64,000 nucleotides of DNA, taken from Xanthoparmelia taractica (taxonomy: Eukaryota; Ascomycota; Lecanoromycetes; Lecanorales; Parmeliaceae). The translations under genes were made by a program, and so were the position numbers. Within the stretch, counting starts at the first letter, position 1; each line of letters starts with the position of its first letter. The stretch lies in assembly GCA_033085395.1 (NCBI GenBank), contig JANQBS010000017.1, positions 62,001-126,000 on the forward strand, given 5' to 3'. Of this stretch, positions 11,483 through 22,995 are shown in pieces. The notes beneath the pieces were generated by a model. The model ran no database searches and was not told the origin of the DNA. It saw only the letters and a list, made by a program, of their open reading frames with translations.

Positions 11483-12234
11483 TCAAAACGCTGCCAGTAT
11501 ACCCAAGGCTACTATCAATAGGCCATTATTGACGCCGAGGGCAGTTCCTGCACTTACGCCTTTCGAGGATCCAGTGGGGGTGCTCATGCTGCTCGTAGGT
11601 GCAGAGGTTCCGCTTGCTGACGATGCTGATTTTGTTGCGCCTGACGTAGACGAGCTGGAACCTGACTTACTAGTGGACGTATGGCTTGTGGTAGACATTC
11701 CAGAAGCGGTCGTGGTTGTGCTGCTATCGGTGGGGGAAGAAGTAGAGGAGGAAGAAGTGGAGCTTGATGCGCTGGCAGTCGAGGTGGTCGGCGAAGGGCT
11801 AGCAGATTCAACAGAGTTAGAGCCTTCGACCGTGATACGATCGCTATAGTTGGCGTCACTCGCGTTGCTGTCCGATGAAATCTCAATGGTGTATGCTCCG
11901 CTGGCAGTACCTGCGGGGACTGTAAAAGTATAGGAGCCAGAGTTGGCAATTCCAGCTGTAGAAAGATTGTTAGTGCGGTGTACTTCCGAAATGAGCACAA
12001 TGTGTAGAGGTACGCACAAGCAAGCACGGTCCCTGTGTTCAAGTTGCTTGCAGGACCGTTGCGCAATGTCAAGGTCACGGTGCCAGATGTCGTAGGAGTC
12101 CAGGTAAACGTCGAAGAATTGCCGGCTGTGACAGTGAGTCCTACTGGAGTTGTTGGAGGATTCGACGTAGCGCCAGACTGTGCGGCGACAGCTGCGAACA
12201 GGCACGCGATGACAGAGAGCGGAAAGATGTGCAT
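11483..12234 (-). CDS. Kre9/Knh1-like Ser/Thr-rich GPI-anchored protein
   Basis: Two exons, 12234-12018 and 11955-11483 (62-bp intron, phase 1), 229 aa. Signal peptide of about 18 residues ending AVAAQ. The N-terminal domain has FTWTPTTSGTVTLTL, RNGPASNLNTG and SGSYTFTVPAGTASGAYTIE, the pattern of the fungal extracellular Ser-rich/Knh1-like family. After about residue 130 it is a Ser/Thr stalk. The last ~22 residues are hydrophobic (NNGLLIVALGILAAF) after a small-residue ALG region, a standard GPI attachment signal. It shares QG/NGPASNL with the gene at 1-727, so the two are probably paralogues. Confidence 0.85.
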
Positions 12235-13479
12235 TCTGAGCGTTGCGACAGAACGCCTTATGTATTCAAGACGCGCGACTGATTCAAAAAGAGATGGGGA
12301 AGAGTACACGAGAATGAAACGAAAGATGGCAAGGGCGCCGATGGGTAAGCGATATATGATGCGGACTAAGATACGAAAATAAGACAGCTGTACTGAAAGG
12401 CAAAGATGATGAAGTGAGCTTGTAAGAAATGGAGATGTATTGCTGATGGAGGAGCCGAGTTAAATGAATTGGACCCTGAATCTGCCCTTGCCCGGCCCCC
12501 AATGAGGCTCCTGAAGAAGTAAGACCGGTAGTCAACGATCCCATACGGCGACCATGATGGCTTGACTTCATAATGAGGATTCTAGTGGTTGGATGATGCA
12601 CGTCTAAAGCTGGCGATTTGCATCCAACACGATGACTCCCAAAAGGCTCGGGAGAGCATAGCTCAGGACTTTCGTCGTTCGGGTGGTCCTTCACTCTGCC
12701 AGCAAGAAGAGAAGAGCGCGATAGAAGCGCAAGAAGAGCAGAAAAAGGAACAGTCTTGAAGGAGAAGGTCGGGCATGTCTGAATGGCAAGTAGGCGACGC
12801 TGCAGGTACGCTCTTCTATTCTGAAGGCTTTATGATCGTCCACGTAGTCTGTGAGGTTCGAGTCCAGAGTAAATTCATGGGGGAACGGTAAGCCCAAACT
12901 TCACTATGGGGACGAGCTGGTCCCAACTTCCAGCATGGAGAGCTTATCTCTCGCGATTCTTGTCCACGCCTCCATGAGCCTGGTTGGCGGGATCTGGCCG
13001 CAGTCCCATACTCACAGCGAGATCGGTCTTGATACACGTCCAACTCAACGACTCTGCCAGGGGTCCGTCGTGCTCCTACCGGTACATTCGAGCCTAGTGA
13101 GGTATTGCACGCAACTTCGTCGAGTGCGAAATCCGTACAAAGCATGATTAAATTTTGGGGTAGAGTTGAATTTTGAAAGACTGGGTTGCCGCTGGTGACG
13201 GAATTCTCGGCACTTGGCTCGTTTTAGCGAGGAACGAACGGCGCGATTGGTCGGCCCGAGCGGCGGAGAACTGATTCTCTGTACTCTTCACAAGTTGTCT
13301 TCCATATCATACTCGTTCTGGGCCTGCGACCAAAGACGATGGGACAGTTGCCATGGGACGAATTCAGCTATCTGCCAATATTCTACCACTGTGATTTTCC
13401 TCGGGAATGAACATGAGTCTTGCATTGATCAAACGAAGCGTGGCATCTTTGATCAGGTTTGGTCTAAACCTGGCCAAGC
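12235..13479. other. Intergenic region, no gene recognised
   Basis: Shared upstream region of the GPI protein and HPM1, which diverge from here. ORFs up to about 110-135 codons exist on both strands (for example 12816-13145 minus), but none shows domain features. A tRNA-like B-box at 12852-12862 was examined and rejected. Confidence 0.5.
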
Positions 13480-14890
13480 ATGATTCCTTTATTTTCCTTC
13501 GGCTTTGGGAGCGACGACATTGAGGAAGATGGGGATGAGACAGTGGAGATTAAACCCTCTCATGCGACTCCGGAAGACAAGCCTGTTGCTGTCGTGGAGC
13601 CCAGATTGCACAAACTTCAAGATCTGGTATGAGCTATTGCTTTTCAGTCTTCGTTTCCTCAGTTTCGCAAGCGTATTGTTTCTTTCTTTCTCATTATACA
13701 CATGTTCCCTGTATGCCTTTGATGTACCCTTGTGCCTCGGCTCAGACAATTGCTTTCACTATGCACAGCCTTGGAAGAGCATAGACTCTAATCACAAATA
13801 ATCTCATTATCAAAGGAATCCTACTACACACTTACAATTGATCACTATATTCTGCCCCTTTGCGCTTCCACGTCCCGGAATTGCCGCCTATATGATCTGA
13901 CCAGAGTAGCTTTCTGCTCTTCCTTCTAAGATCTTCTATCGTACAGTTTCAGTTCGGTCTGCCGCCGGCATACTCAACCTACCTCGGCGCGAGCTTTTTG
14001 ACATACGAGCCCAGCTGATGGCCGAAGATGATGTCTCTGATCCGTCGACCAGAGCAGTCGGTCTTGCGACTGATGATATTGCGCCGAATGTTTATGAGGG
14101 TGGCTTCAAGACTTGGGAATGTGCTGTGGACCTTGCCAGTCACCTCTATGGAAGTCTCAACGAGGGTTGGGAATTAGAAGGGCGAGAAGTGCACGTCGTC
14201 GAGGTACTTTGGACTTTGCCTCGTCTGGTTGTCGGCCTAAATAACTAGTGTACATTATAGGTGGGCGCCGGCACAGCTCTCCCGACGCTCGTGTTCTTCG
14301 ACTTCTTCCTCAAACAGCGGTCACCCTCATGGCGTGCCGTTCATCTGTCAGTCGCCGATTACAACCTGTCAGTCCTGGAAAACGCTACACTACCTAATCT
14401 GTTACTCACATGGTACTTTGTTCAGTCGATAGCAGTCCCCGAACCTGCAGGTGATCTCGAGATAACCCCAGATCTTCTCTCACGATTTGTCAAGGAGCTT
14501 TCGGACAAATCAATAGATATATCAGGCATTTCAGGAACTTGGAGCGAGGCGTTCACTGATCTCCTTGTACCATTCCAGGATTCTCAACGTCAGAGTCGGA
14601 TCGAGACCATCATTCTAGCGAGCGAGACAATCTATTCACCAAAGTCTCTACGTGCTTTCACTCAGGTCCTTCTCAAGGCCTTGAAAGGCGCCGAAAAGAC
14701 ACAAGGCAATGGAAGAGCATTGGTCGCAGCAAAGAAGATGTACTTTGGCGTCGGTGGTGGTGTTGATGAGTTCCTCAAGGTCCTGAGCGAGCTAGGTGGC
14801 AAGGGAGTTACGGCCTGGGAGTGCAGGGACGAAGGCGTTGGCAGGGTCATCGTGGATGTTCAGAGGGCCGGGAGCAATGAAGCCAAATGA
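13480..14890 (+). CDS. HPM1: Protein-histidine N-methyltransferase Hpm1-like
   Basis: Three exons: 13480-13626, 13910-14203 and 14261-14890 (introns 283 and 57 bp), 356 aa. Exon 1 gives FSFGFGSDDIEED, typical of the family N-terminus. Exon 2 must begin at 13910 so that LHKLQDL joins LSALPSKIFY, and it reads NLPRRELFDIRAQLMAEDD. It then reads YEGGFKTWECAVDLASHL. The SAM-binding motif I straddles intron 2 (VVEVGAGTALPTL), and FFDFF follows. In yeast Hpm1 methylates a histidine of ribosomal protein Rpl3 and affects 60S assembly; the same is inferred here. Intron 1 is unusually long for this window, though its branch site (ctgac) and acceptor look good. Confidence 0.85.
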
Positions 14891-15927
14891 CGGGCATATG
14901 AATTCTGCGCTTCAAATGAAGCGCTCTTGTTCTCGCCACTCCTTGGCTCATTGTCATATCGTGTGAGTCGTTTTCCAAGGACTGGTTTGCATTTGCTTGT
15001 TATGGCATCATCCAACGACTACGGACGTTGTTGGCGGGTCTCATTATAATTGATTGGCTATCCAGCAAGTGTCATGGCCATCAGTTCAAGCAGGACCTAC
15101 TGGGCTTGCCCACACCGATAGCCATCTCAGAAATGTTATGCTTATGCGGCGCGATTCATGTCTTACGGTCAGTTACTGTTTTTGTTGTTGATCCCGTGTT
15201 CAACTGTTCTTGCATAGGCTGGATGGGCATTGCATTCGAAGCGAATGGGTCGCTTAATGGGGCGCGTGGGGGGAAGTCGGAGAATGCGAAACATGGTGAA
15301 AGTTCTGAAAGCCACGTAATGAGGTAAGCATTTCGATAAGCCAAGCAAGAATCAAACCAGGCCAAGTCAAACAGCAGACAAAGAATCTGGCTTATAGGAT
15401 ACCTCAAGCAGGTCTTCTTACCGCCCATGATCTGACTACATGATACATGGGATTTTGCTGATTGGCTATATGTCCCTTTTCACCGACTACACTACGTATG
15501 TGTTACCTTTTCTTAGGCGATTCGCGATGCCATTAATCCTCCGAAACCTCGGAACAGGGTTACCACGTTACTTCGTACAATTTTGAAACGGTAGAGAATG
15601 GAGTATGATGCACTTCTACTGGTATGTCGCTTCTTACTAGCACACCTTTTGATCCTAGCAATTCCGTCAATATTGGCGAGCCATTCCTTCAGTGAGCTTT
15701 CTGTCACCTGCCAGTCTAACAGTAGAAAGTAATTTTGCGCTTACAAACACACCAACCAAGGAACAAGGAAGGATTTCAGGGCCACAAATTGCTCCTTCTT
15801 CCTGTCTATCACCATTTCCTTTGTTCGCTGATCTGCTGTTTCTACTCTTCACCCTGCATCAGCGGTCTTTACCACGGCGCCTCTATAAACCAAAGAGCCA
15901 TAGACTTCTTGAGCAAAGGCCCCTACC
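14891..15927. other. Intergenic region, no gene recognised
   Basis: Only short ORFs on both strands. One ACTTCGTAC copy lies at 15570-15578. The last part is the promoter of the secreted-protein gene, with pyrimidine-rich DNA just before its ATG. Confidence 0.5.
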
Positions 15928-16575
15928 ATGTCGCCTTTTACCACCATCCTAGCACCTATCTCTTTCTGCCTCCTCCCATTCCTCCTCTCTCCCACGACTA
16001 TCGCCACCCCGGCCCCCGTGCCAGCCCCCGTCAACGGTGACCCATGCGGTCCACAGATCCAAGATAATCCCAACTATCCAAACACCTGCTCCGTTGCACC
16101 CGCACTGGTCCAAAGCCCTCAGCCTTACGGCATAAACTGCACAGCCATCTACACGGTCTCAGGTCCCCAGTCCATAGTGTTGGAGAATTGCGCTGCCTCG
16201 TACGAGAGTGCGTGCAGAAAAGCACTCGACCCGCGTACTCGAACAAACACCTGGATCTGGACCATGCTGGCAGAACGATGCGCCCTGGGTTTCTTCTTGC
16301 CACCTTATCAGGGCTCTGCACAGCTGCTGAACGGCACGAGATGCATAGAGATATTCACGGCTATGGCCAATACCTGCTCGACCAGTGTGCCTCCGAGCAA
16401 TTACGGTAGTGTAAACTTGAGAACGCTTCCGGGTTTACCACCAACGACGACTATCGATGGGCAACCCGCCTATGACGGATACCCGAGCCATGATAACTTT
16501 TTTACCGGCAATGCGGTGAATGTGGGATATCCGAGCTATGCTTTAAGCTATATACCATCGAGTCCCAATTTTTAG
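15928..16575 (+). CDS. Secreted cysteine-containing protein of unknown function
   Basis: Single exon, 215 aa. The N-terminal hydrophobic segment (ISFCLLPFLLSPTTIA) looks like a signal peptide with cleavage near ATPAP. The mature part has eight cysteines (DPC, NTC, INC, ENC, SAC, ERC, TRC and a second NTC) spread over about 130 residues, consistent with disulfides. The C-terminal 50 residues are Gly/Pro/Tyr/Asn-rich and probably disordered. It resembles conserved hypothetical secreted proteins of filamentous ascomycetes. I know no function and see no catalytic motif; effector status cannot be judged from sequence. Confidence 0.7.
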   Translation: MSPFTTILAPISFCLLPFLLSPTTIATPAPVPAPVNGDPCGPQIQDNPNYPNTCSVAPALVQSPQPYGINCTAIYTVSGPQSIVLENCAASYESACRKALDPRTRTNTWIWTMLAERCALGFFLPPYQGSAQLLNGTRCIEIFTAMANTCSTSVPPSNYGSVNLRTLPGLPPTTTIDGQPAYDGYPSHDNFFTGNAVNVGYPSYALSYIPSSPNF

Positions 16576-16825
16576 GAAGAGGATGGAGGCGTGAGCATAA
16601 GCGCACGCGTGATTAGGATAGGGTTGTGATGCGAGGGTTCCGACCTCGTGGACTTTTGGGGAAGCATTTCACCGGTGGTACTGTACTGAATATGTCTTTA
16701 GGTAGAGTGTCGGTGGTTGGAGAGGCTGTTGCTCTGTTAGCTATACAATATCAGAGGAGTGAACCTTTCTACCAATGTCACCGAGCAAATCCACAACAGG
16801 TCAAGTGTTCATCTGCTTCCTCGTG

Positions 16826-17959
16826 TTTTCTTGCCACTGCCCTGGAGTTTTATTTTTTTCATTCATGTGGAGACCCGTGTCACCGTTTAGGGTACCCCAA
16901 CTGTCCTCCACGCTGTGCACATGAGAACTCTCGCGCCGCCAACAACAAAAGGCAGTTATTGACGAACTTTTGAGCTTGTGGAAATTCGATGACCAAAATT
17001 TCTGTATATCCTGCATGGTTGGAAGGCCCCTAAGGAGTAAGCACTGTAAAAGATGTGATGGTCGATGCGTGGCGAAACATGATCAGTAGGTCTCTAGAAA
17101 TCACATAACGCGGCATGCTAATTCTCCAAAGCCATTGCCCTTGGATCCACAACTGTGTTGGCGCAAACAATCAAAGGCACTTCCTTGTGTATATCATTGC
17201 GCTAGAGGTCGGAATGTTCTTCTTCATACACCTCGCAATTTACCGTAAGCGCTTCATTGCGAATCTCCTATCCTATTCACGAGCTGACTCGTCCAAGACA
17301 TCCAAGACCTTCCGCAACCCGAGAAGACGCAGTGCAACGTTCTGCCTGAAAGCGTTTGTCAATACACACTGCGTGATACCTTCAGCACGGTCGTTACTTT
17401 GTGGACATGTTTGCAATTGCTATGGGCCACCACGCTATTGGCCGTACAAATGGTGCAAGTGGCGAGAGCACAAACCACCTATGAAAGCATGCGAGGTCAC
17501 ATGCATCACGGCACACAAGTCTCTCAAGCCATCACGTCCGCATTGACTACTGGCAGTACGAGTATGGAAGGTGCGTAACTGTCTCATGCGGGAATGGGCC
17601 TCAATCCAGCTGTTCCTTCAGGGCGGCATCAGCACAAGGAGGGGTGTCTTTCACAGTGGACGAAGCTCCTAGGGTTGGACACCTTCATAGCTACTGCTAT
17701 AGGAGGCTCAGCAGGCGCCAACCGGTCAAGGAGACGAGGCAACCCGTACTCAAGGGGGATTCTGACGAATTGCAAGGACTTTTGGTGCGATCCAGCTCCG
17801 TACTTTGGAAAACGGGAGAATGGGAGCGCAATGCTGGATGGGGAAACGGTCAACTACACTAAGATGTATGAGATGCCTATGAGAAGGAAGTTGCGCAGGC
17901 CACCGCGCGATGGAGATGGTGGCACGTATCACAGTGTAGGCAGCGAAGACGCAGTTTGA
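16826..17959 (+). pseudogene. AKR1: N-terminally truncated AKR1-like DHHC palmitoyltransferase with internal stops
   Basis: Only the C-terminal third of an Akr1-type palmitoyltransferase is present. In order: a degraded membrane segment (FYFFHS...DP), the frame VPQLSSTLCT, a TGA at 16922-16924, then KAVIDELLSLWKFDDQNFC. KHCKRC and AKHD follow, joined across a 46-bp intron (17086-17131) to HHCPWIHNCVGANN, so the DHHC core is rebuilt. A 53-bp intron (17245-17297) leads to CNVLPESVC and ARAQTTYESMRGH. A TAA lies at 17576-17578. The reading frame then runs GLNPAVPSG, LLGLDTFIATA, NCKDFWCDPAPYFGKREN and VNYTKMYE to the stop at 17957-17959. Akr1 proteins also carry N-terminal ankyrin repeats; none is found upstream, where the secreted-protein gene lies. 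Retained introns indicate a DNA-level copy or decay in place. A 39-nt in-frame intron could remove the TAA but is shorter than any other here. Confidence 0.78.
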
Positions 17960-18566
17960 CGATCTGTATGAATCACCTGAACATCTACAGTAACACGCAA
18001 ATGGGACAATGAATTATCTCACTATATTAGACTTGCTTATAACGTACACTGAAGTTAGATATAGAATGGTGTAGTAATATGGATGTAGTAATAGAGATAC
18101 ATACTCCGTCTTGAGAGCTTCTTGATTTGCATATCCTAGAATCATTTACCGGACCCTCCTGGTGAAGCCTAATCGGACCATTTCCTGCCTAGTAAATCTA
18201 GAAATTTGACATTGTGTTCGCCTGACCGAAATCATAAGACTTGGGCGATCCGTCTGCTGCCTTGCTGTATAGTTACGTGTCTCTACTATACTACACAAGC
18301 TGATGGTCTGGTCGAGATTCTGGCGGCAACTTGTTGGATCGGAGAGTGCCTTTGGAGTGCCGTATTCTCCATGGAAAAGCGGCGAGAAAAGGAAAGAGAT
18401 CGGTTGCCAACATTGCTCCCTCGAGCTCATTGGTCTTCCTCTCGCAGACGTACTCGGGATGACTCGCTTGCCAGAGTCCGGACAGGGATCTTCGCTTATG
18501 AGGCAGGCTGGTCTCAGCGTCATTTTCATTGGCGCTCAGCATCAAGTAGACCATTTTTTTTACCAC
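17960..18566. other. Intergenic region between AKR1 remnant and GST
   Basis: Short ORFs only; no domain or RNA gene recognised. AT-rich stretch at 18010-18140. Confidence 0.5.
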
Positions 18567-19581
18567 CTATTCATCCTGCTCCATCTTCACCATATACTCC
18601 TCTATGCTAGAAACCCCCTTGGGCATCCCATTCCACGTCAAACCCTGTCCGTCCATCACCTTAGCCCGGATACCCATCGCCTTCTTCCACGACGGCCGCG
18701 AAGTCATACGCTCGTGCCACGCCTTGACTCTGGGGAACCCGTCGAACTTCTTCTCTTGCTCGACCATCAAAACGACATCCAATCTGTCGTTCCAAGGGAC
18801 AAACGCCAAATCTGCGAACGTGATTTTATCGCCTACAAGCCAATTTTTGCCCTCCATGCACCTTTCTAGCACACCACAAACGCGCCTCGCTTCGTCGACA
18901 TAGCGGTTGATAACCGAGGGGACTTTCTGTGAGTGGAGAACGTGGAACCTATTGATAGCTTATCAGCTCGTGCAGAGTGAAACTTTGCTGAAATGGGTCT
19001 CGGAACGTGATCGATCTGTTGATCGCGAAAAAACATACTGCAAGTCATGCAATATCTGCGCAAAGTACTAACCAACTTGCTTGTCCGTAGTAAGGGCCTT
19101 GCCCGCTGATCTGGAACATCAACCACTGAATAAGCTGATTCTTCTCAACCAGCGTATCGTAGGTGAGCTTCTTCTTAGTATCATACTGTTCGATAAGATA
19201 TAAAACAATAGCACCGCTCTCCCAGAGCGTCAGACCCGTGTTGGAATCCTCGATTGCTTCATAACGTCAGTTAACAGGCATCGCATGCATGTTTCGGGTG
19301 CGACGGCTACCGGGAACCCGGCCATTAGGATTCAAGTCGTTGAAAGGCTTCCTTTTGACTTCATCGAATTTAATTGATTTGATCTCATATGGCACCTGGA
19401 GCTCCTCAAGGAGAAGGATGACCTAGGGAAGACGTGGCCTCAGCAGAAGTCATGGATCATGGGATCTGAGTCTACCTTCCAAGGATTTGGCCCTGGAGCT
19501 GGGCAGTGTCAGTCATGTATTAGTTTTCATGTAAGATAAATGCTACTTACGCGCCAGCCATACACGGATTGGTTTTGTCAT
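18567..19581 (-). CDS. Glutathione S-transferase, Ure2-like fungal class
   Basis: Five exons: 19581-19551, 19498-19476 (23 nt), 19422-19311, 19256-19073 and 18948-18567 (introns 52, 53, 54 and 124 bp), 243 aa. The N-terminal thioredoxin-like half reads RVWLAPPGPNPWKVILLLEE, then NPNGRVPAIEDSNTGLTLWE. The cis-Pro (VPAI) and the E-S pair after the substrate loop (WESGAI) are the glutathione-binding elements. The all-helical C-terminal half has GQGPYYGQASWF, DKITFADLAFVPW (the N-capping/hydrophobic staple region) and FPRVKAWHERM. Presumed cytosolic detoxification of electrophiles. It has no disabling lesion although it lies among pseudogenes, so it may be the only functional gene of this stretch. 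Confidence 0.87.
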
Positions 19582-20174
19582 CGTGGAGAGTGTAGAGGGA
19601 TGCTACTAAAAATATATATATGTGAGTGGTGCGAGGAATAAGTCAACTTGAGAAGCTGTAGATATTTCAGAGATTAGGACTTAACACCTTCTACATGAGA
19701 ATGCAGCAATGTACCTTGTCGGCGGCGTTCGCGATAGGAGACTGGAATTATGTTCGTATTTGTGCCATGCATGACAACTACTACCCTAATGAACCTTCTG
19801 CCCGTAATGAGATGCACTGTGTGAAAACTAACATTGCAGTTGTATAGTTCCCTGGCGCTTTGAGCATATGCCATGGATTCGCTCTGCAGGTATTGAATGT
19901 ACACGGCAAAGATCTACAGTAACAGCGGGGTCAGTAAGGCAGCTTGCAGAGATGGCCATACCCGACCGGTGAACCATTTCCAGCTGATCCATCGATTAAG
20001 GAAGCGTAGAAAGAGGTATCAGCCTCGCCCAACTGGATCGAGCTTAACACTGCAGCATACATCGTAATTTATTTCGGTAATAATACTCGCGAATTTACGA
20101 CTCATTCCGTCTCTTTTATTCTGTCTTCATTCTTACCACTCAAGTAGTACCACATCTTCGAGCAAAGCTCAAGC
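19582..20174. other. Intergenic region upstream of GST and O-methyltransferase pseudogene
   Basis: Divergent spacing of about 590 bp. AT-rich stretches (aaaaatatatatatg at about 19610) and no recognisable gene. Confidence 0.5.
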
Positions 20175-21672
20175 ATGGCTACTAGTCGCATCGTCACCCT
20201 TGCAAAGGAGGTCGAGGCCAACACGACCAAGCTCAATGAGTATCTCGAATAGAATAACCTGCCGCAGCCTTCGTTCGATGCAGATGCTCCGCTCATGTAT
20301 CAGCTGCCGCCGGACATCGCAGCAGCACAAGAAGATTTGACCGCGGCTCTCGATGAGTTGTACTGGCTCAACCAAGGTCCTATACAAACGGTCGTAGCAA
20401 AGACAGTAAGTAAATGTTAAACCCTCCTCAGTAGTGTGACAGAACACTGATTTTGTCAGTTCGCTGCATCGGTCGGTCTCAGAACGATTCTTCATTACAA
20501 TATTCAGACCCTCGTTCCACTCGACTCAGGTGCAACCTTTCAGGAGCTTGCGGACAAGACCGGGGTGCCAGTGAAGAAGCTGACGAGGCTGTTGAGGCAT
20601 GGAATGACGGATTACTTCTTTCGAGAATCTGAGCCAGGCTACGTGAAACACACGGCCGCCTCGAAAGCGCTCCTTCAGATACCCTTGCTGGCGCCATGGT
20701 CCCTTATGGGCATGAGTGAGGTTACGCCTGCCAAGATGCATGTAAGCTTTCAAATGACAATATGTATCGATTGACCTAGTCTCTAATGCTGCTTGCAGAT
20801 AGTCGATGCGGTTGAAAAGTGGCCAGACTCTGAAGAGCCCGAGCACGCGGTATACTCTGTCTTTGCAGATCGTAACCAAAGCTGTTCCACTGACTAGACT
20901 CCATCCCTAGGGTTTCAATCTTGCCAACAACACCAGCAAGCCAATGTTCGAATTTTTTGAGGAGAATCCCGTACGCATGAATCGATTTAAAGATGCGATG
21001 AGCTTCTTGCAAACCTTCCCCGGCCTGGAGAACTCCTATGTGCTTAAGGGTTTTGACTGGGCTTCCTTGGGAAACGGTCTATTCGTGGACGTGGGCGGTT
21101 CGCATGGCCTGGTGAGCATGGACATCGCCAGGGAATCCCTTCTCTTCGCTTCATTGTCCAGGACCTTCCAAAAGTCATTGAAGATGCCAAGATGAAGGTA
21201 CCGGCAGAATTGGCCGACCGCGTGACTTTTATGGCTCACGACATGTTCACCGAGCAGCCCGTCAAAGGCGCTGACGTCTATTACTTCCGCTGGATCTTCC
21301 ACGACTGGTCCGACAAGTACTGCATCAAGATTCTCAAGTCGTTGATTCCGGCCTTGAAACAAGGTGCTCGGATAATGTTTAGCGACAGATGCCTCGAACC
21401 TCCGTGCACTCTACCCCTCCGTCAAGAAAAATGGAACAGGTCGGTGTCTCACGGTTGATCTCAGTCACGTAAAGCTCATCTTTGCTGACCTTTAACTCAA
21501 CAGGGACTCTGACATAGTAATGTTTGCCACGTCAAACTCGCAGGAGCGCGACCAAGGCGACTGGGAGGAGCTACTGAGGGCTGCCGATCCGAAGTTTAAG
21601 CTGGAGGAAGTCAAGCGGATCCCCAATGCGAAGCTAGAAATGATCATTGCACGTTGGGAGGGAAATGCATAA
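20175..21672 (+). pseudogene. O-methyltransferase (fungal secondary-metabolism type) with stop and frameshift
   Basis: Exon blocks 20175-20405, 20460-20741, 20799-20849, 20911-21439 and 21504-21672 keep proper GT-AG introns. The product matches SAM-dependent O-methyltransferases of polyketide-type clusters: a helical N-terminal dimerisation part (FQELADKTGVPVKKLTRLLR), then the SAM motif FVDVGGSHG. Later segments include ADVYYFRWIFHDWSDKYC, in which H-D is the usual catalytic region, then LPLRQEKW. Two lesions: TAG at 20250-20252 inside EYLE-NNLPQPS, and loss of one base near 21133-21138 in the run gaatccc. The frame after the deletion resumes the expected FIVQDLPKVIEDAKMK. No partner polyketide synthase is seen in the window. 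Confidence 0.85.
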
Positions 21673-22995
21673 ACTTGTCTTCGTGTTAGAGTGACAAATG
21701 CACATTACCATTTCCTAAAGGTGTCATGCCTGAGTTGGCTGATAGGTTATTTAGGGAAAGGAAGTGGGCGACAGCAGGTGCTTCTATGGTGTTCTTATTC
21801 ATCGAACTAGGTAGATCCAAGGAGCAATAATAGCAACTACTCCTTTGCCTGGAAGACTGTCATGGCCTGCCGTAGAGTCATTGTAGTGTGACAGGTTGAG
21901 CCATCAGACGTTGGGGGGACTTGAGCTCACATGCCTGCCGCTTGAACACTTCGATGCGGCTTCCTAGATCTTAGTCCTTACCGATATTTGACATCGTGGA
22001 CCCAGCTGCTCTTGGCCGAAGCACCTTGTTTGTTGGAGGCTGCTAGTAACCGTTGATCCTATCACGACCGTTCTCGCTGCTATGGTCGGTCAGCATAAGT
22101 AGGTCAGGTCCTCAAGATATTACAGACCCATTCATACCCAATCAATTGCCTACCGACCATTATTTATAGACATCATGCAGCTTAGCTCAGAGATATGGGC
22201 GGCCAATTGATAAGCTATTGCTTCTGCGAATTCCCATTAGAGCTCGTCCACATCTGCTGCCAATTTTTCTCCAAGTGATGCTGGCCTCTACGTTTTCGAG
22301 GTGAAGAACGCAGGTATCCCAAGCGGAGATGCCAACACACCCGAGAAGGAAGAAAAGACTTGGGGTGAGATTACTTATGACGGCGTTTGTCCCTCTCACC
22401 AACTTGCTCTTTACCTTGATTTTTAAATTCCATAGGTTCATTAGAGAGCCAACGACCGACCCGTGTGGTTTTTTCCTCGGCTGCACGCGTCAACGCTCCC
22501 ATAATATTTCTCTCTCAGGCGCCATGATCATCAATGCGGGTAGAAAGGCTAAATCATCAACACAGCATCCATGCCAGGCCTGAAAACCAAGACATTGCAG
22601 CATATCGCGAAGAAGAACCAGATGCAAAGACACTACGGTGTCCGAGGATCTGGCGCAAAGCCGGATGTCAAGCATGGCAACGAATTTTCCTAAGCAGGGC
22701 CGCGTTTGCGGTCGTTATGTGTTTGGATGGGCTCTGATGTATTGAAGATCATTTGGAAAAAAATTGACTCCTTGGTGCAAGTACTTTATGGCCTACTTGT
22801 GGAAAAATTAAAAAAAAAAACTTCTGGCAGACGCACTTGTGACTCGGATAGGAGCCTGCCATTTCGATGCCAGAAGCGGAAAATTACTACTTCACAGCCG
22901 GCCTAATCCAAGACCGTCTACCCATCGAGATAACTTCGTAGAGGTCCCGATACTTTCATAGACCTCTCAACGAAACGCGTCACTGCACTCAGCCC
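21673..22995. other. Intergenic region, no gene recognised
   Basis: About 1.3 kb with only short, non-family ORFs on both strands and an A-rich run at about 22808-22821. It lies between two broken genes and probably holds further decayed sequence, but nothing I can name. Confidence 0.45.

Noticed and set aside
12852..12862. GGTTCGAGTCC, a match to a tRNA B-box
   Set aside because: Flanking bases do not form a T-stem (TGAGG against CCAGA), and no acceptor stem was found.
12816..13145. 109-codon minus-strand ORF in the gap before HPM1
   Set aside because: No recognisable domain, no partner exon, and Arg/Ser-rich composition typical of chance ORFs here.
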